Positions 40,601 through 54,700 are shown, numbered from the stretch's first letter. The stretch is DNA of 64,000 nt from Setophaga petechia (GCA_024362935.1 JANCRA010000010.1:9292501-9356500); one strand, 5' to 3'. Program-made: numbers and translations. Notes: a model not told the origin generated them from the letters alone.

Positions 40601-42188
40601 AAATACTGCTGTGCTTCCAAAAGGTGCCAATCAGAGATATTAATGAAAGGTCTAATGGATATTCTGTGCTGGGTGAAGCTGCTGCTGACAAAGTCAGCTC
40701 TAGAGCTTTCAGCATCGTGTGCAAACCAGAATTCTGCAGCAAAGAAGAGATGAGCAGGGGGGATGTGCTGTGTTGGAATGGACCATGGAGGTTTTGGGTA
40801 TAGGGATGGCAGAGGCCCAGCTGGTTGACAGCAAGCTGAGGAGATTTGGTGCAATTTTTATGGCATGTGGAAGCTTATGTTGGATTTGTGATTATTTTTA
40901 TTTTTTTGACAGGGTGTATGAAATTGTGATGAGGTAAAACAGTCTGGACAGAGGCCCTCTGAGGTTATAAAAAGCTGTGGGAGGTTTTGGAGGCTGTGAG
41001 GTCTTTCCAAGCCTTTCTGCTTGCCCAGTGGCCCTGCTGCCCTTGCACAGTGCAAATCCTGCATTGCCTTTTGAACATTTCTCTCATTTTCACTGAAATC
41101 CCCATACATGCAAATATCTATTGAGGAAGCTCTCTAAAACTCAAATTATTATTTTTCTCCAAGGAAGACCTAAATTTCCAGGCTTTAACTACATGTCAAA
41201 TGTCAATAATATGAAAAGGCATAAAAAGGAGGTGAAATACAAAATGGTAGTGTTATGAGAAATTATTCAATTTCTATATCCTCTCCCCTTCCCTACTCTG
41301 TTTCATCTCTTAGAATAGCAATTTTCTGCAGATTTTATGGGACCTACATTCATAGGGATATATTGCAGGTTATAGAATGAGAGATCTCTTCAGGATTAAT
41401 TGGAATTCAGAGAATAAGAATGTGTTGCATGTACTGTAAAACCACTTGAATCCTAAAATATTTTTTCATTTTTTATCTAAGTTCTGCACTGAACTCCTTA
41501 ATATAGCAGCCCACAATTAACTACATAGATAAATGAATTTTTTTTAAGTGTTATTCTTTGATAAATATTTTGCTGTGTATTTCTTCCAAATGATTCCCAG
41601 TCCTTGACCTTTCTACATTCAGGCAGCGCCAGCGTTCCTCTTGAATAGGGCTTGCTGGGCTTATGGAGAAATAAAACAACACCTCTTCTTTTCACCTCAT
41701 CTTCCTGTTTTCCCTCTGTGTGCGAGAAGACAAAACTGAGAGGTGGGATTGTTGTCAAGGCCAGTTTGGGTGGATGCAGTTTTATTTCAGCCGTGTAACT
41801 CACCTGTGTAAGCCAGGAGAGCCCGCGGTGTGCCGAGATAAATCAGGAGAGAGCCAGGAGGAGATACCAGGGGGTTGGGATACAAAGCTGCTTCATTTGC
41901 TGCCTTGCCCTCACTCTTGAGGCTGCAGCTCAGCTCCTCTTTGACTGATAAAGCATTTCTGCAGTGGCAGATCCTCCTCAGAGCCGAGGATGTGCCTGAT
42001 GGTTTCATCACTCCGGCCACGGTTGCTGCTCCCCTGTGCGGGCGCTCTGCTCTGGGCTCCAGATTAGCCCTGACAGTGACTGGTGAATTTGGGGAGGGTT
42101 GCCTTCAGCCCGGGTGTGAGGGAGCTCCAGAAGGACAGTATAAAATCTGTGTTTTCTGATTTGGACTTTCCAGTGCCATAAACAGTGA

Positions 42189-42224
42189 CATCATTGTATA
42201 TATACACACAAATATATAATGATG
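42189..42224. other. AT-rich imperfect hairpin
   Basis: CATCATT followed by an alternating TA stretch faces an alternating AT stretch followed by AATGATG across an ACACACAA spacer, with one bulged base. It could extrude as a hairpin. It lies just downstream of a CpG-retaining block (about 41720-42130). Confidence 0.55.
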
Positions 42225-45073
42225 AATACAGCAAATGCAGTCTTGCACATTGGCTGGAAAATACATGCTCCAGGCCCAGATTTAATAGGAACTTTCATAT
42301 TCCGTTCTTGGAATATAAAGCCAGCATTTTTGTCTATTTTGACTTTTGCATTAATAAAATGAGGTCAGGAAATCTGTTAAAGTTTATCTTTAAAAATGTT
42401 TTCAACCCAATCACCTTGTTTTAAAAATCATTTCCGTTTGTTATCTGCACATTTAAGTAGATTGTGTTTCCTCGTGATTGAGTCTCTGAAGGAAAGCACT
42501 AACATATTCCTGTAATTGATTATACTTTAATGATACATAATGGCAAGTTCTGGTTTCCATTATTGTTACCCTACACGCTGAACTGTAACTGCAGAGATAC
42601 CAGAATGTATATTGATACACAATTGATTTAGTAACATTTTACTGGTTGAAATGTCCTGCATTAACTAAACCGTGTCTCCACCATTCAGGAGAAGTGGCCA
42701 TTGACACATCCAGGGCAGGCTCTGCACAAACCTGCAGAGGGTCAGTCCCCCAGCTCTGGCAGGGGACAGCAGTGCTGGGGAGCACTGCCATCACTCCTCT
42801 GGGTTAAATGGGCGATTGCAGATGGGAGCTGGCTGTTCTTTGCAATGTTTTGCTAATTACATTATTTTCTTTTTGCTTGTCCTTTTCCAACAAGTGTTCC
42901 ACTGCTTCTCCCTCCCAGCTCCACCCCTGCAGACCCTCAGTGGTGAATAAGGTGGTTGATGATCTGAAGGTGTTGCTTATCTTCCTGATTAGTATTACCT
43001 AATTATTTATGGTTGTCCCCTGATGTTATAAGACTCCTCCCTTGTGTTTGGGTGGAAAATTCAAAAGCAGAGATTGCTTTGTGTGCCTGCATGTGGTGGT
43101 GTGTGCAGTGCCAGGGCAGTGAGCACAGCTGAGTGCTGATCTGTGGCTCACACTCCCTCTCTTTGCTCACACCAACACATGGTGCAGTTCTGTTCCCACT
43201 CAGCTGCACTGCAGCCCCTGGAAATTTGGCCTGTCCTACCAGAAAGGTGACAGGGAAGTTCTGGTGAGTGATCCAGCACACAGAGCTGGCCTATGTGGGA
43301 AAAAAACAATTTTGAAAAGCTCATTTGAATGTTGCACTTTGCAGGTGCTGCAAAAAGCCTTGGAGCTGCTGTCTTTTCAATAATTACAGAATATGGAAAC
43401 TTAATAGCTAGAACATTATAATGATGTAAAATTGGTAATGTATCTTCAAAACACTGGATAGAATCACAAAGTGCAGTCAGATAAGGTACTGATGGGGGCT
43501 TTGCTTTTGCCTTGATTTTTAATTTTCTTTACTGAGAAGAGAATGATACTTAAAGCTTGCAATTCTGGCAAGCCATGCAAACAAATCTCACTTATTGTGT
43601 TGCAAGTCAGCAGCTATATTATCAAAATCCTTTATTTTCCAGGAATTTAAATTCTCATAGCCTAGATCATATTAAGTCAGTGACCATTCTTAACAAAAAT
43701 TCAAGGGAAAAAAAGAACTTGTAAAACTGCTGTTTGGGCTTGGTGAATGTCAATGTCTGGCAGAATCAAAATACTTTCCAAAAATCTGAAACAATTTTGC
43801 ATTTCAACTTAAAAAATTTGAAATTTTAGCTTTAAATTCCACTTCAAATTCTGAAAACTAAAAGAAGAAAGTCACTTCTGAAGTAAATGGATGCTTGGGT
43901 AAGTTGAGCTCAAATGCAATGAACTTGCCACCACACAGATTTTTTGGTCTATTCTCTGCTGCATACATTTTGTAATGTTTTAAATTACATCACTGTATAT
44001 ATATGTATTAGCATTCAACACTTGGATTCTGTTTAATATACGTTAAATATTAGTTTAATGGCTTTGTGTCTGACACTGATTGCAATTCAAATCCTCCTTG
44101 CATGCTGTTCTGCTGATAGTAATAGCAGCATTTGTAATGTTCAGTCACTGGCATCCAAGTCATAAACAGTAATATCAATTAATATATACTTATGCTTGTG
44201 TGGTTACTCTGTGCAGGGATTAATAGAGAAATTATTTTTACTATCAGAAAGCCATTTCAAAGAGATAAGAATGGCAAATGCAAAGCAGATGAAGTTACAT
44301 AAATGGCCTTTTCAATGGTGATATTTGAATGTTTGTAGTGTCTCACAGCAGCTTTGGAATATAATACACAATGTAATTTCCTGTATATTTGTGTTGTAGA
44401 GGAACGGTTTTTGGACTGTGAAGGAAAATTTATGCTCTAGTGCAATGTATTCTCAGCTCAACCCCACATTGCAAAAGAAACCTCTACACATTTCTTTAAT
44501 TTAAGAAACATGAGTTCCTAATTAGTTATACATAGACAATGGAGGATTTTTCCAACTGCAAAATGATTAATAATACGTAATTAAAATGGAACCTGGATCA
44601 AAAACTCATCAAGGCTCCCTAATGCCATAATACTGTACCCTTTTCCTAGGCAAGTGAGCTTCTCCCAGGGGATCTGAATGATTCTCTGGAAATACATTCC
44701 TGCAAATGCACTGCCTATTCTCTTCAGGAACTTCCAAAATTTTCCATTGGGGAACGTTTTTTTTTCCCTATATTTTCAGGTTAAAAATATGTAACTCATG
44801 AGAGTGTTAAGTAAATTTTGGAAAATATGGCCAAATGTGTACACTAGGTCACTAGGTATGAATATGCTCTATTAATATAGTTGGAAGTCAGGTGCTAGTA
44901 AACAAACACACATGAAGAACAAACCAGTACTAGTCCTGCAACTTTACTGAACATGTTCTTAAAAAGTGTACAATTTATTCCTGCCAGATTAAAACAAAAA
45001 TCCCACCTGCTTGCCTCTGAGCAAAGATCCTAACACAGCGCCCATAAACGGAGAATAAAAGTCTCTTTACTCT

Positions 45074-45153
45074 ATTCCTTATCTTTTGAACCTGTTCACG
45101 CCTCCATTACTCAATTCCTTAACTTGTTGACCTCCTCACACCCCCATTCCCAG
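45074..45153. repeat. Imperfect 40-bp tandem duplication
   Basis: Two adjacent 40-base units both begin ATTCCTTA and share CTT, GACCT- or AACCTG-like and TCAC-CC motifs; about 70 percent of positions agree by eye. Just upstream is AATAAAAGTCTCTTTACTC, which resembles a polyadenylation region of the kind found in LTRs. A degenerate solo LTR covering about 45000-45310 is possible, but no terminal repeats or target duplication can be shown. Confidence 0.55.
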
Positions 45154-46184
45154 TTTTGCCACTGGGGACTCCCCAGACATCAATTCCAGCCCAGAGGGCT
45201 GCCGTGGGCACGGCAGGGCAGCTCTGGGCCCTGTCCCAGTTCTTCAGTGGGCACAAGCACCGTAACGCTGGGAGCCACTAGATGCCACTCTTGTCTCATC
45301 CCAGTACAAGTCTGAGAGAATTTATGGCTGTTAAAAAACCCAACTGTGCCCTCCCACTCTCAAAGTCCCTTTAAAGATGTTCCTTTGGTATTTCAGATAT
45401 TTTGCCTTTTTTTTGTTTCTTAATTAAACTTACAATATGAGCCTGTTGTTTATAGTTTTCCTTCCCTCCGCTGTAATGCTACACTTGTTTATAAATATTT
45501 TAAAGCTATTTCTAGACAATATTTTTGTTGCTGGACTCTTACATAGCTGTGTTGTGCTCTAGCTCATGTTTCTCTTTGGGTGGGATTCCAAAAATTCTGA
45601 CATAAGTGTTCATCTGTGTTTGATTGATTTCACAGCCACTTATGGTCTAAGAACCTCTAAATCTAATTTTCTAAAAAATTCTCCAAAGAACTTCACCTTT
45701 GCAATTTTTTTTTCTATACCAGACACAGTAAAAAGCTCTTGAAATTGTTGCATATTCGGATTTTGCCATTGATAATTTTTTTGCAACATTTGTCATGGCA
45801 TTTCCAAGAAAGTTTCCTCACTGTAGATTCCTCAATTTTCAGGACATTCTTAGCCAGGCAGTTGAGGAAGAATAAGTGTAAAAATGTTCAGGTTATTTAA
45901 GACAATAGAGGAAAAACTTAAAAATAAAGCAATCTCTACAACCTTCAACATAACAAAATCGTGAACAATAGTAAAGTTAAATTTCTTTTGTTGGCAAGAT
46001 TGAAGGTGTTCTCTTGTTTGTGTGAACTTGATATAGACCTTGTGATTTTAATACTGTTTTCCATACAGAATCAAATGTTCTTTTTCATTTTTTAATGACT
46101 TCTATGTATTTTAAGCTACCTGTATGGCAGCCAGAGCTGATGAAGTCACTTGCTTGAATGATAGACAGTACATATTTTGTAGGT

Positions 46185-46236
46185 AAAGCTTGTGAATAAC
46201 ATGCAAAAGCTTTTGCAAAAGCTTGTGAATAACATG
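46185..46236. repeat. 33-bp spaced direct repeat enclosing a 16-bp perfect palindrome
   Basis: AAAGCTTGTGAATAACATG occurs at 46185-46203 and again at 46218-46236. Between and partly within them is TGCAAAAGCTTTTGCA (46202-46217), a perfect palindrome centred on a HindIII-like AAGCTT. The arrangement suggests a small template-switch event during replication. Confidence 0.85.
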
Positions 46237-46799
46237 GCAGAATAAGGATGAAAGATTATAGGTGTATAAAGACCTCCTGCACTTTCACTTAAATTAGATT
46301 TAGATTTATCTACGCATTTTCTTGCACATGTGGGATGCTGTGAATTAATACAAAAATTCAGAGGGATAGATCTATGGAGAAAATCTTTTGTACCCTGCTC
46401 AATTTCTCAGAGGTGAGGGTTGTTGGTTGAGCTCTGTGGAGAGAAAAGTGATTTTGGAACATCAAAATGTGAGAATAGAGGGAAAAGATGTTTGTGCATT
46501 AAAATATGTCAGTAAAAGGATTATTTACATACAATTGAGATGTCTTTATTGAGAGTTGATAGACTGTATGCCAATAAAAACTATTATTCTCTCCTTTTTA
46601 AGGAAAAACCCAGAACTATTAGTGGTTTATAGAATTAACAACCACACTGCATGCAGACCAAAGTCCAGAACTAAGGTCGCCTGTGGAACCTTAACTTTAT
46701 TGCTTCCATATCTCTGAATAATAACTGTGCAACTTGAAAGTTCCCTTTTTGTCATTTGCAATGGAATGATTTAATTCATTTAAGTTTCTGTGATGAACA

Positions 46800-47060
46800 C
46801 TTAATGCCTTACACATGTAGGGAAGGGTATAGTCCGTGACTCAGCGCCTGAGTCTGTGACTGCAGCCTGTCTGCACTGCTGCACTGAGGAAGCTTTTTGT
46901 GGTCATTAGCAGAGGCTGACCTCTGTGTTTGTATACAACGTCTTGACCATGCAATTGTGGAAGGGCAAGTTTAGGGATGTGGTTAAATCAGTCTGTAATT
47001 TCATTACCTCGCTGGGGACCTCAGCAGTTATTTATGAAAGGTCGCTCTGTAGTTCCGTTC
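46800..47060. promoter_or_regulatory. Candidate conserved non-coding element (intronic)
   Basis: The stretch lacks simple repeats and retains CpGs near 46835, 46845, 46939, 47010, 47042 and 47057. It contains TGACTCAG (AP-1-like), CATTAGCAGAGG and AATTTCATTACC motifs. These traits set it apart from adjacent intron and fit an old constrained element, but a single sequence cannot show constraint. Confidence 0.22.
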
Positions 47061-47475
47061 TCCTCTACTATCAGATCTTTCCTTTCTAATCTCTTCCCAA
47101 TAAGCTCCCCATTACTTCCCTTTCCTATGAATATTTAAGTGGTGGTGGTGAAAAGAGACTCTGTATCAGCTTTTCTGAAGCACGTCCCCACGTGGTGTAT
47201 CTGGAGAATATAAACCCCTCACAGAAATGGGAAAAAGTGTTGAGTGTCCTTCTCCTCAAGGGACAATGGCTGGCAGTTCCATTTGTCAAGAGTAATTCCA
47301 TGCCCTTGCGTGGAGAGCTCCATGTGAAGGGTTTGCAGATTCCAGTTTTGCTCATCTGCAGGATCAGCAGCTCCTGGGATGGGCACACACCCTCTGACCC
47401 CACAGCAGCTCCCTCACACCACATCCATCTCCACCCCTTCCTGAGAAGTGTCCATGTCCCATGGGAGCCCTACTG

Positions 47476-47515
47476 CCCAGTGTCCACATCCTTATCCCAG
47501 TGTCCATATCCTTAT
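47476..47515. repeat. 20-bp tandem duplication
   Basis: CCCAGTGTCCACATCCTTAT is repeated directly as CCCAGTGTCCATATCCTTAT, with one substitution. A local slippage duplication in a GC-richer intron patch. Confidence 0.9.
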
Positions 47516-50500
47516 CCAGGGCATGGAATTACTCTCCCAGCAGCTGGGGCACAAGGACAGCACACCTCCTGCATCTGCTGTTGTCACTAAAACCAAGAAC
47601 TCTGAGTATCCAGTACAGTTTGCCTCTCTGGGCTGATCTTCAGGTGATGTTTCCTCACCCTGACGTGGCCAAGTTGCCAATGTCAGGAAATGTCTTGTGT
47701 AACAATAAATGACCTTGCTCATTCCACCTTTGGGGTCGCTAAAGGGAGAAGGGGCAGCTCTGGTGTGGGGTTTCCAGTCCTGCAGCTGCACCCCAACTCC
47801 TGCAGTGTTTCTGGCAGTCAGGAGAAGTGCAGGCACAGCTGGGCCTGGGGGCAGAGGGAGCTGCCTGCAGGGCAGGGCTGGCTCGCTGCATCTGCAGTTT
47901 CCTCCTGGGAAACCTCGGGCACAGCTTGTAGGGAGCCCCAAAATTGGAGAGGACTGTGCCATACAGGCATGAAAGGGTGTCTGGTGTCATGGTGGGGGCT
48001 CTGTGCATATTTTCCCCCCCTTAATTAAGTAGGGCTTTTTTCCTTCTCTTCCAATATTAAGTCAGGATGCTTTCCTCAGATGTAGAAGGGCAGACATTTT
48101 GAAGGAAATTAGTTTTAATCTAATAAAGTCTGTTCCAGGACAGAATTTTCAGTAAGCATAACCTTTTATAAATAAAACTTTCTGAAAAAGTAAAAAACCC
48201 ACTGAATTTAAGAGAAGAGAGTGTACGTGACATGTTTTTTTGAGTAAATCCTGGGACAAGGAGGTTTATTCCCCCATTAGTGTAGGTATATAGCTTGGAG
48301 GCCAGTAAGTGCCAGATAAATATGGACTAAAAATATAAAGTGTGGTTAAGAGAGAGATTTTATTTTCAGTTTTTAGATCCCTGCATATGTTGAAACTCGT
48401 TCAAAAATAGATCCTGCAGAATGACAACAATAAAATAATCAATGAGCTTATGGATATAATCAGTGATGTATATGTTTTATAGCTGACAAAAATAATAACC
48501 TTGATAGAAAGGGATTAGGGAGAATTTATATTAAAATCAACATAATGGTAGTTATTATCAGAGTAGGAAATTGTGATTAGAATGAGGAATGTGTTGTGAG
48601 CACTTTTAGTGTTATGATATGTCATTTACAATATAATTTGTTTATTCATGTTTTTTTCTGTTATCAATGTCTGGAATGTTTCTTTTCAGCGAATCACAGT
48701 AAGAAATGGGCAGCTCAGGACACTTTTTAAAGGCCCCCTTGTAACTCACTGCTGGGTAACATGATCAGAAAAATATGAATCCAGGGTTTCTCTGACATCC
48801 TTTGTGGTCTGTGTGGTCAGCCCCAGGGCCATGAGGAAGCTGCTGGCTGGGGTTTTGATAGCAGGTGATCTGTGTAGGATAAGGCTGCCTCTGAGGTCAG
48901 AGGCTCTCTGATAATAATCCTAATTAACTCAGGCACAGTCCTGTGTAGTCAAGGTAACACAGCTTCCAGCCCACTTTTTTCAGTCTCTGTATTAGGAGTT
49001 GCTGCCCTGGCTTGTGCTGTACAGCACAGTTGTACTTAATCATAGCAGAGGTCACACCAAATTTAAAGCCAAATGTAAGGTTTGAGAATGAGAATTAAAT
49101 ATTTAAGTCACCCAGGCATTTATTTTTTCCATTTTACTTATCTTTTCAGGAGGCATGTGGAATTTTGGGCAGAGAAGAACTAAAGTAATAATTCCTTTTC
49201 CCATGCTTTATTCCCTATATCCCTTTTTTCCTCTGTCATCTTGTTTTCACTTAAATTTAATTTTAGCATGGTGAAATGCACACCAAATTCAGAAACAGAG
49301 CATACATTAGGAATGTATTATTCTTGCTGATTGCAGGTAAGTAAACACCAGTGAGGGACTGTGCTTGCCAGTCCTTTCCAAACCTTATGTTAGAACTTGT
49401 GGAGCCATGCCAAGCACTGATGGACTTCAGCTATCATTAAAAGCTAAATTTCCATCAGATTTTTGCTAAGGTTTGCAGAACTCCTCAAGCAAATTTGAGC
49501 CTCATGGTGGTAGTCTGAGGATTGATTTATTGTCGTGTATCAAACTCTAAAATGGTTTGGGTTTCATGTTTTCAGCATTACAAGTAAACTTGGAAGCTCT
49601 GATCCTGACGCATAGCTGAGTGCAAAAATCCAGAGTGAGCCAAAATAGAAATCAAAACTGATTCTTCTTAAACCATGCAGATGAAACCTGCAGATTTTTT
49701 TCCTAGAAGTCTGTACTATGTGCCTTTCAAAAGACTGATAATAGCTTGTTCTTATTTTACAAATAGAGACAGATAAGAGTTGGCAAACACTCTGGTGAGA
49801 AAGAAAAGAGAATAAAGGAAAATAGGTACAGAGAAGCTGTGAGCCAACCATCCCCAGAACCATACTGTGAAATGATATGGCTAAAATATGTGCATGGTAA
49901 ATAGTGTGACATTGAAAAATGAAACATTCAATATTACAGCCAGAGGAGAAAAATGCCAGCTCCAAAATTGGGTTCTGGCAGTATGTTCAGAGAGTCAATA
50001 GGCATATGCTTGATTGCAGTTTGGGTGGAGAGAAAGGAGATTCACAAAGCTCTATTTCAGTTCTTTCTGTATTTTCCCACACTATGAATTAATCACATCT
50101 AATACTAATTATATACTTGCAACATTCTGAATTCCTGCATAAACTGTGGAAAAATGTGGAGACGCTTCCAAGGCTGGAGCTGCTCTAACAATGAATCCCT
50201 CTATGTGCTTCTGCAACTGTTTGCTGTGCGTCATCTTCAAACCCAGTTATGTTCTGCAGATTTACTCTTGTGTACTTTGATGGTGATTTACACTCCTAGG
50301 GAAGCAGTTGGGTGAAACCATGTCTGAGAAATGTGGAAGCTTAATATAAATAAATGAAAGCCAGGCGCTTGATTTCAGTGAATCACAGACTTTTGACGTT
50401 TATAATTTCAACACTTGGTTGTCCCCAGCTACTCAACCTCTGTGACTCATGGGGATGCTTCAGCTTTTGGCTTGATACACAATGTAAAACGTAAGGTTGG

Positions 50501-51118
50501 GGTTTTTAGCTATTCTAGGATGCTAAAAGATCTGGATCCACACAAGTGGGACAAATTCATACATACCAACACTGTGTTAGGAAACTGTCTAATCATTCTG
50601 ATTAATGATTCCCTGATTATCTTGCCTGTGACCATGAGGCCAAATGAAGAGTTTTCTCCAGGTTTTGAGATACAGGCAGGAGTAATTCTTTTGTTGCTGT
50701 TGAAAATAGAAGCGTGGCCTGACTACAGAGGTGAAATTATTTCAGGAGGTGAATCTGAGAGAGTTAAATTCATGTTGCTAGGGTTGCTCTTGCCTGGAAT
50801 TAGACAGTGTGGGAAGGTTTCATGCAAAGGGAGCCCCTTAGGGAGCTGAAGTGCTGGGGTCAGGAGGGGCAGGTGCTGCACTCAGGTGAGGGGACTTTGA
50901 GCTGCTCTGTGCCAGGGTGGCCAGTGGGGAGCTGGGCAGGTGGGGCTGTTCAGGTGGGACACATCAGACACAGCATCCGAGGGCACAGAGGTACCAGAGA
51001 TGCTCTGAGGGGCAGGGAGTGCTGTGAGGGTTTTTTCTTCTGGCAGTTTCATTTCTGCAGGTATGACAAATGTGATAATTCCCATCTTGCAGCTCAGGAA
51101 TCAAGACTGATCTCTCTC

Positions 51119-51136
51119 ATTATATATATATATATA
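51119..51136. repeat. (AT)9 microsatellite
   Basis: A perfect AT dinucleotide run. It is a likely length-polymorphic site with no other feature nearby. Confidence 0.9.
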
Positions 51137-51770
51137 ATGCTGATTTTGGGTTTTTTGGTTTTTTTTCCTGCACTTTTAACAAAGTGGTTAAAGAAGTTCC
51201 AATGAAAAATTGAATACGTTTCAGCAAGATTTTGCTGCAAAAATAAGCTTGATTTTCTGATTTGAAGTAAAAGAATTTGCTTTTGGGAGAAGGAAAATCT
51301 AAGTGGGAGGAAAAGTTTTTGAGTTTCAGAAACAAGATTAAAATTTCTCAACTTCATTAACCTACTAAATTGCAGTTGATAGCAGAGGCACAATTAGTAA
51401 GACTCCAATGAAGCTGGTGTAAAGTAAAAAGTTTCTCATTTTTATCTGATTTTTTTACTTCTATCAGCCTGGTGATAGATACATTTACTTCAGTTTCCTC
51501 TGAATTTGTTATAAAGTAGATTGAAGAAGAGTAGAAACAAAAGAATGAACAGAATAAGAAAATAAGAAGGGTGAAGCTCCTCACCTGTCCTCTTACTGCA
51601 CTTCAGCAGATTTGTCCAGTGTGATGAGGTGTACAAAGGCTGTCTCTGGAAATACTCTAAAGGTTTGAGAAACAATAATATCGGAGATAATTGGGAAAAA
51701 TATTGGTGAATTAATCTTGCTGCTTTACATGGAGAATCACAAAGCTGGCTGTATTTTCAGGGCTGTTTTC

Positions 51771-51785
51771 TTTTTTTTTTTTTTT
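51771..51785. repeat. Poly(T) run, 15 bases
   Basis: An uninterrupted T homopolymer inside the large intron. No retrocopied body is recognisable next to it. Confidence 0.9.
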
Positions 51786-54700
51786 GCTATTTGTTAGTAT
51801 TTGCCTGAGTCCTGCCTTGCAGTAATTACTGTGAGGCTCAGGTAGGAGAAACCCCAACTTAACATCTGAACTTTGGATGATGCCAGTGTTGTGTGTGGGT
51901 CATGAACCCCCAGCACACTGATCCCTCTCTGAATGTCCTCAGAGCAGAGCAGGCAGGTGATTTTCTCTTTGGCCACTGCTCACAGGAGAGCCTGGGAGCT
52001 GAACTCTGCCAGAACAACTGCTGCAGAGAAGCACTAAAAACCAGACTTATTTCACCTTCTCTGGCACAGTCACACACAGGATTTGGGGAGTGGGTATTAA
52101 AATGTGCAGATGCAAACTCTCCTAATTCTTCTGTACATAAAAGTGGTGTTGTATCAGATTAGCCTCTTAGTCATGTATGTGCTCCAAGATAAATGGACAG
52201 CTATTGTTTTCAGCTGCAGCACCCACCATTCACATCAAAGTGTCTGCATAGCTGTAACAGAGAGGAGAAGCTTTTTTTAATCAAATGTGTCTCATTTCCT
52301 TCAAGTATTTATGGCTTGTCACTGTCAAAGTGAACCCAAGATGCTGACAAATATGCAAGTCATTTGTAAAGCAGTTAAAATACAGGATATACATAAGTAG
52401 AGACATTCTTCTGATTAGAAAATAATCTTGTATTAATAATAAGTCTTCCTGTTGTAAAATTCTTTCTAAATACAGTAATATTCGGAATGGGAATTAGAGA
52501 TATTTCAGGGATGACATTTCATTATTTCCAATCAGCTTTACTATAAACAAACCCTGCAAATTTTCAGTGTCAGCATATAGCTCAGGTAAAACTAAGCTCA
52601 TATTTGTGCTCTGAGTACCTGAATGTCTGCTGAGGATTTATTCATGGCATATTTCTGTTTCTGGATGATGTGTGTTACATTAGGCATTTTGAATGGTATC
52701 CATTAGCATAAGCCTTTCTGTCTTTGAAAATATTTATGTCACTAAAGTTTATAAGTCTGTTTTAGGTCTCTATGTTTGTTTAAAGTACAGATCAGTAAAT
52801 GGCTGAGATGTGTGTTGCATTTCAGGGTTTCTCCATGATGGGTTGAAGGTATTGTTGTTCAGATCCCTGTGTGGTCCAGTCATGCCATATATTATTTCAA
52901 AAAAACAGCTAATGACAAGCTATTGCTTAATGAAGTGCTTTCATGGCACCTTTTTTAGGAGGGAGGATCTTTTTTCTGGCAGTTGGAGGCTTTTGTAACA
53001 ATATCTACTGTAATTTCTCCCTTGGAATCTACAGAGTAAGTCATCTGTGCAGTAAACTTATGTCCAGGAAGCCTGAATTAATAACCTCTGGGTCAGCTTC
53101 ACAAATTTCTCATTATTCCAAATACCTTTTCCTGTTGGCTAAGCCTTTTGTTCAAGATGACACTGAACTGCAGTGGTTATAGATGGCTTATGACCTGGAA
53201 AAGGCTATTGGCAGTACAGGTACATTTTGTCAGAGACTTAAAATGAAGCAAGCATGGGAGTAAAATACATTAAATGCACTAGTTATCCATGAAAATAACC
53301 ATTACAAACAGTAAATATGTTTATATATTTATTAATATTGTTTTAGCTGCGGCAATAAGCTCAGAGCCAACAAATTCAAAACTGATAAATCTTTTTTATA
53401 AGGGAGTATATTATATTAACACTAATCTTTATTCCTACAATAACTGTTTAAAGGCAATTGAGGATTTTCCTGACAAGCATAATTAACAAATTTATATAAT
53501 ATTTTATGTTCATCTCTTCTTCTTCAATGTAGACAAATGCAGAGGAATTTATATATCTATATATAATCTTTTCCATTAAGAAGATAGTAACAATTAAGGA
53601 AAAATGCTATTTTCCCTTAAAAATGTCATTGTTCAGATGATGTCTTGAACAAAAGATGCAGGATCTCAGATAAACATCTGGTAGGAATGAAGGCTTCTTC
53701 ATGGTTTTTGTTAGATGAGCACTTCAGACTCATTTGTGACTGAGTGATACTGTATTTTCTCTTGTTATTTTCAATTTATCCTTTACCAGAGAGACAGGAA
53801 GGAGGAGTGAAATAGGAAATTAGGATGTTTAGAGAGAGTAACTGGAGAGAGCTAAAAAATTGGTTTTTAAACTGTTTAGATGGCTGAGAGGCCCCTGTGT
53901 GTGTGATCTTTCCTGCTGAGCTGAGGGAAATGCACAAATACAAGATGCACCCAGTCTGGGCTGCCCCTGGCTGCTGGGGACGTCCTCAGCTCTCAGCAGA
54001 TGTTCCATGCAAAGCCCATCTTAGGAATATTTCTTGGATTCTTCAGAGTCTTTGGGAGATGTTATCTCTCTTGCATCTTGAACCTGAACTCCTAGTTATT
54101 GTAAACAAGGCAGAGCAACAAGCTGGATTGTGGGGTAGATGATTGATAAAACTACCAGTTACCCACCCCCCAGATGGATTCCAAACTAGAAATTTGCCTC
54201 TGGTTGACTTAATTTGCTTGATCAGCTTTTCTTTAAGTGTTTATCAGTTTTAATTTAGAATAGATAAAATTGCCACATGAGCTAGAGCTGGAACAGGGAA
54301 ATGGTGGTAGTGTTTCTGAAAATCTCAGTCCTTTCTGCAGTTGTATTCAGTGTCCCTCTGTGCTCTGGTTTGACCATAACCCTGAGGTTGTGTGTAGGAT
54401 TCCAATAGCAACACAGTCCACAGCTCAGTGAGTATCCCAGCAAATTGTTCTGTGAGTATCTGAGAATTTAATATAGTGAAGAAATAGTTGTCCAGACTCC
54501 AGATAGTTTCATGATGTTGCTCTGACAAATTCAGTTTATGTAATATGTTCTTCTATTGCTGCTGTTATATTTATCATTGTTGGCCTGTCTTTGCTTGATG
54601 TGAAAAATGGTTAGAAGTTGAAAACATAAAAGAGACAGTTTTTATATTTCATAAACTTAACTCTTGGACTCTACCCCTCACTTATTCTCACAAGTTTAGG

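Noticed and set aside
37790..45310. Apparent similarity between about 37800-37930 and 45190-45310 (shared CTGGGAGCCAC and nearby GC-rich words).
   Set aside because: Only an 11-base exact match and loose word similarity were found; no continuous alignment could be made by eye.
50415..50849. A 144-codon plus-strand open frame.
   Set aside because: The composition is like non-coding intron, the peptide resembles no protein I know, and it lies inside a large intron without flanking splice sites that would join it to the gene.
17727..52207. A shared CCAAGATAAATGGA...CTATTGTTT word at 17727 and 52183.
   Set aside because: The match is about 25 bases with a few mismatches and no extension. It is too short to call a repeat pair.
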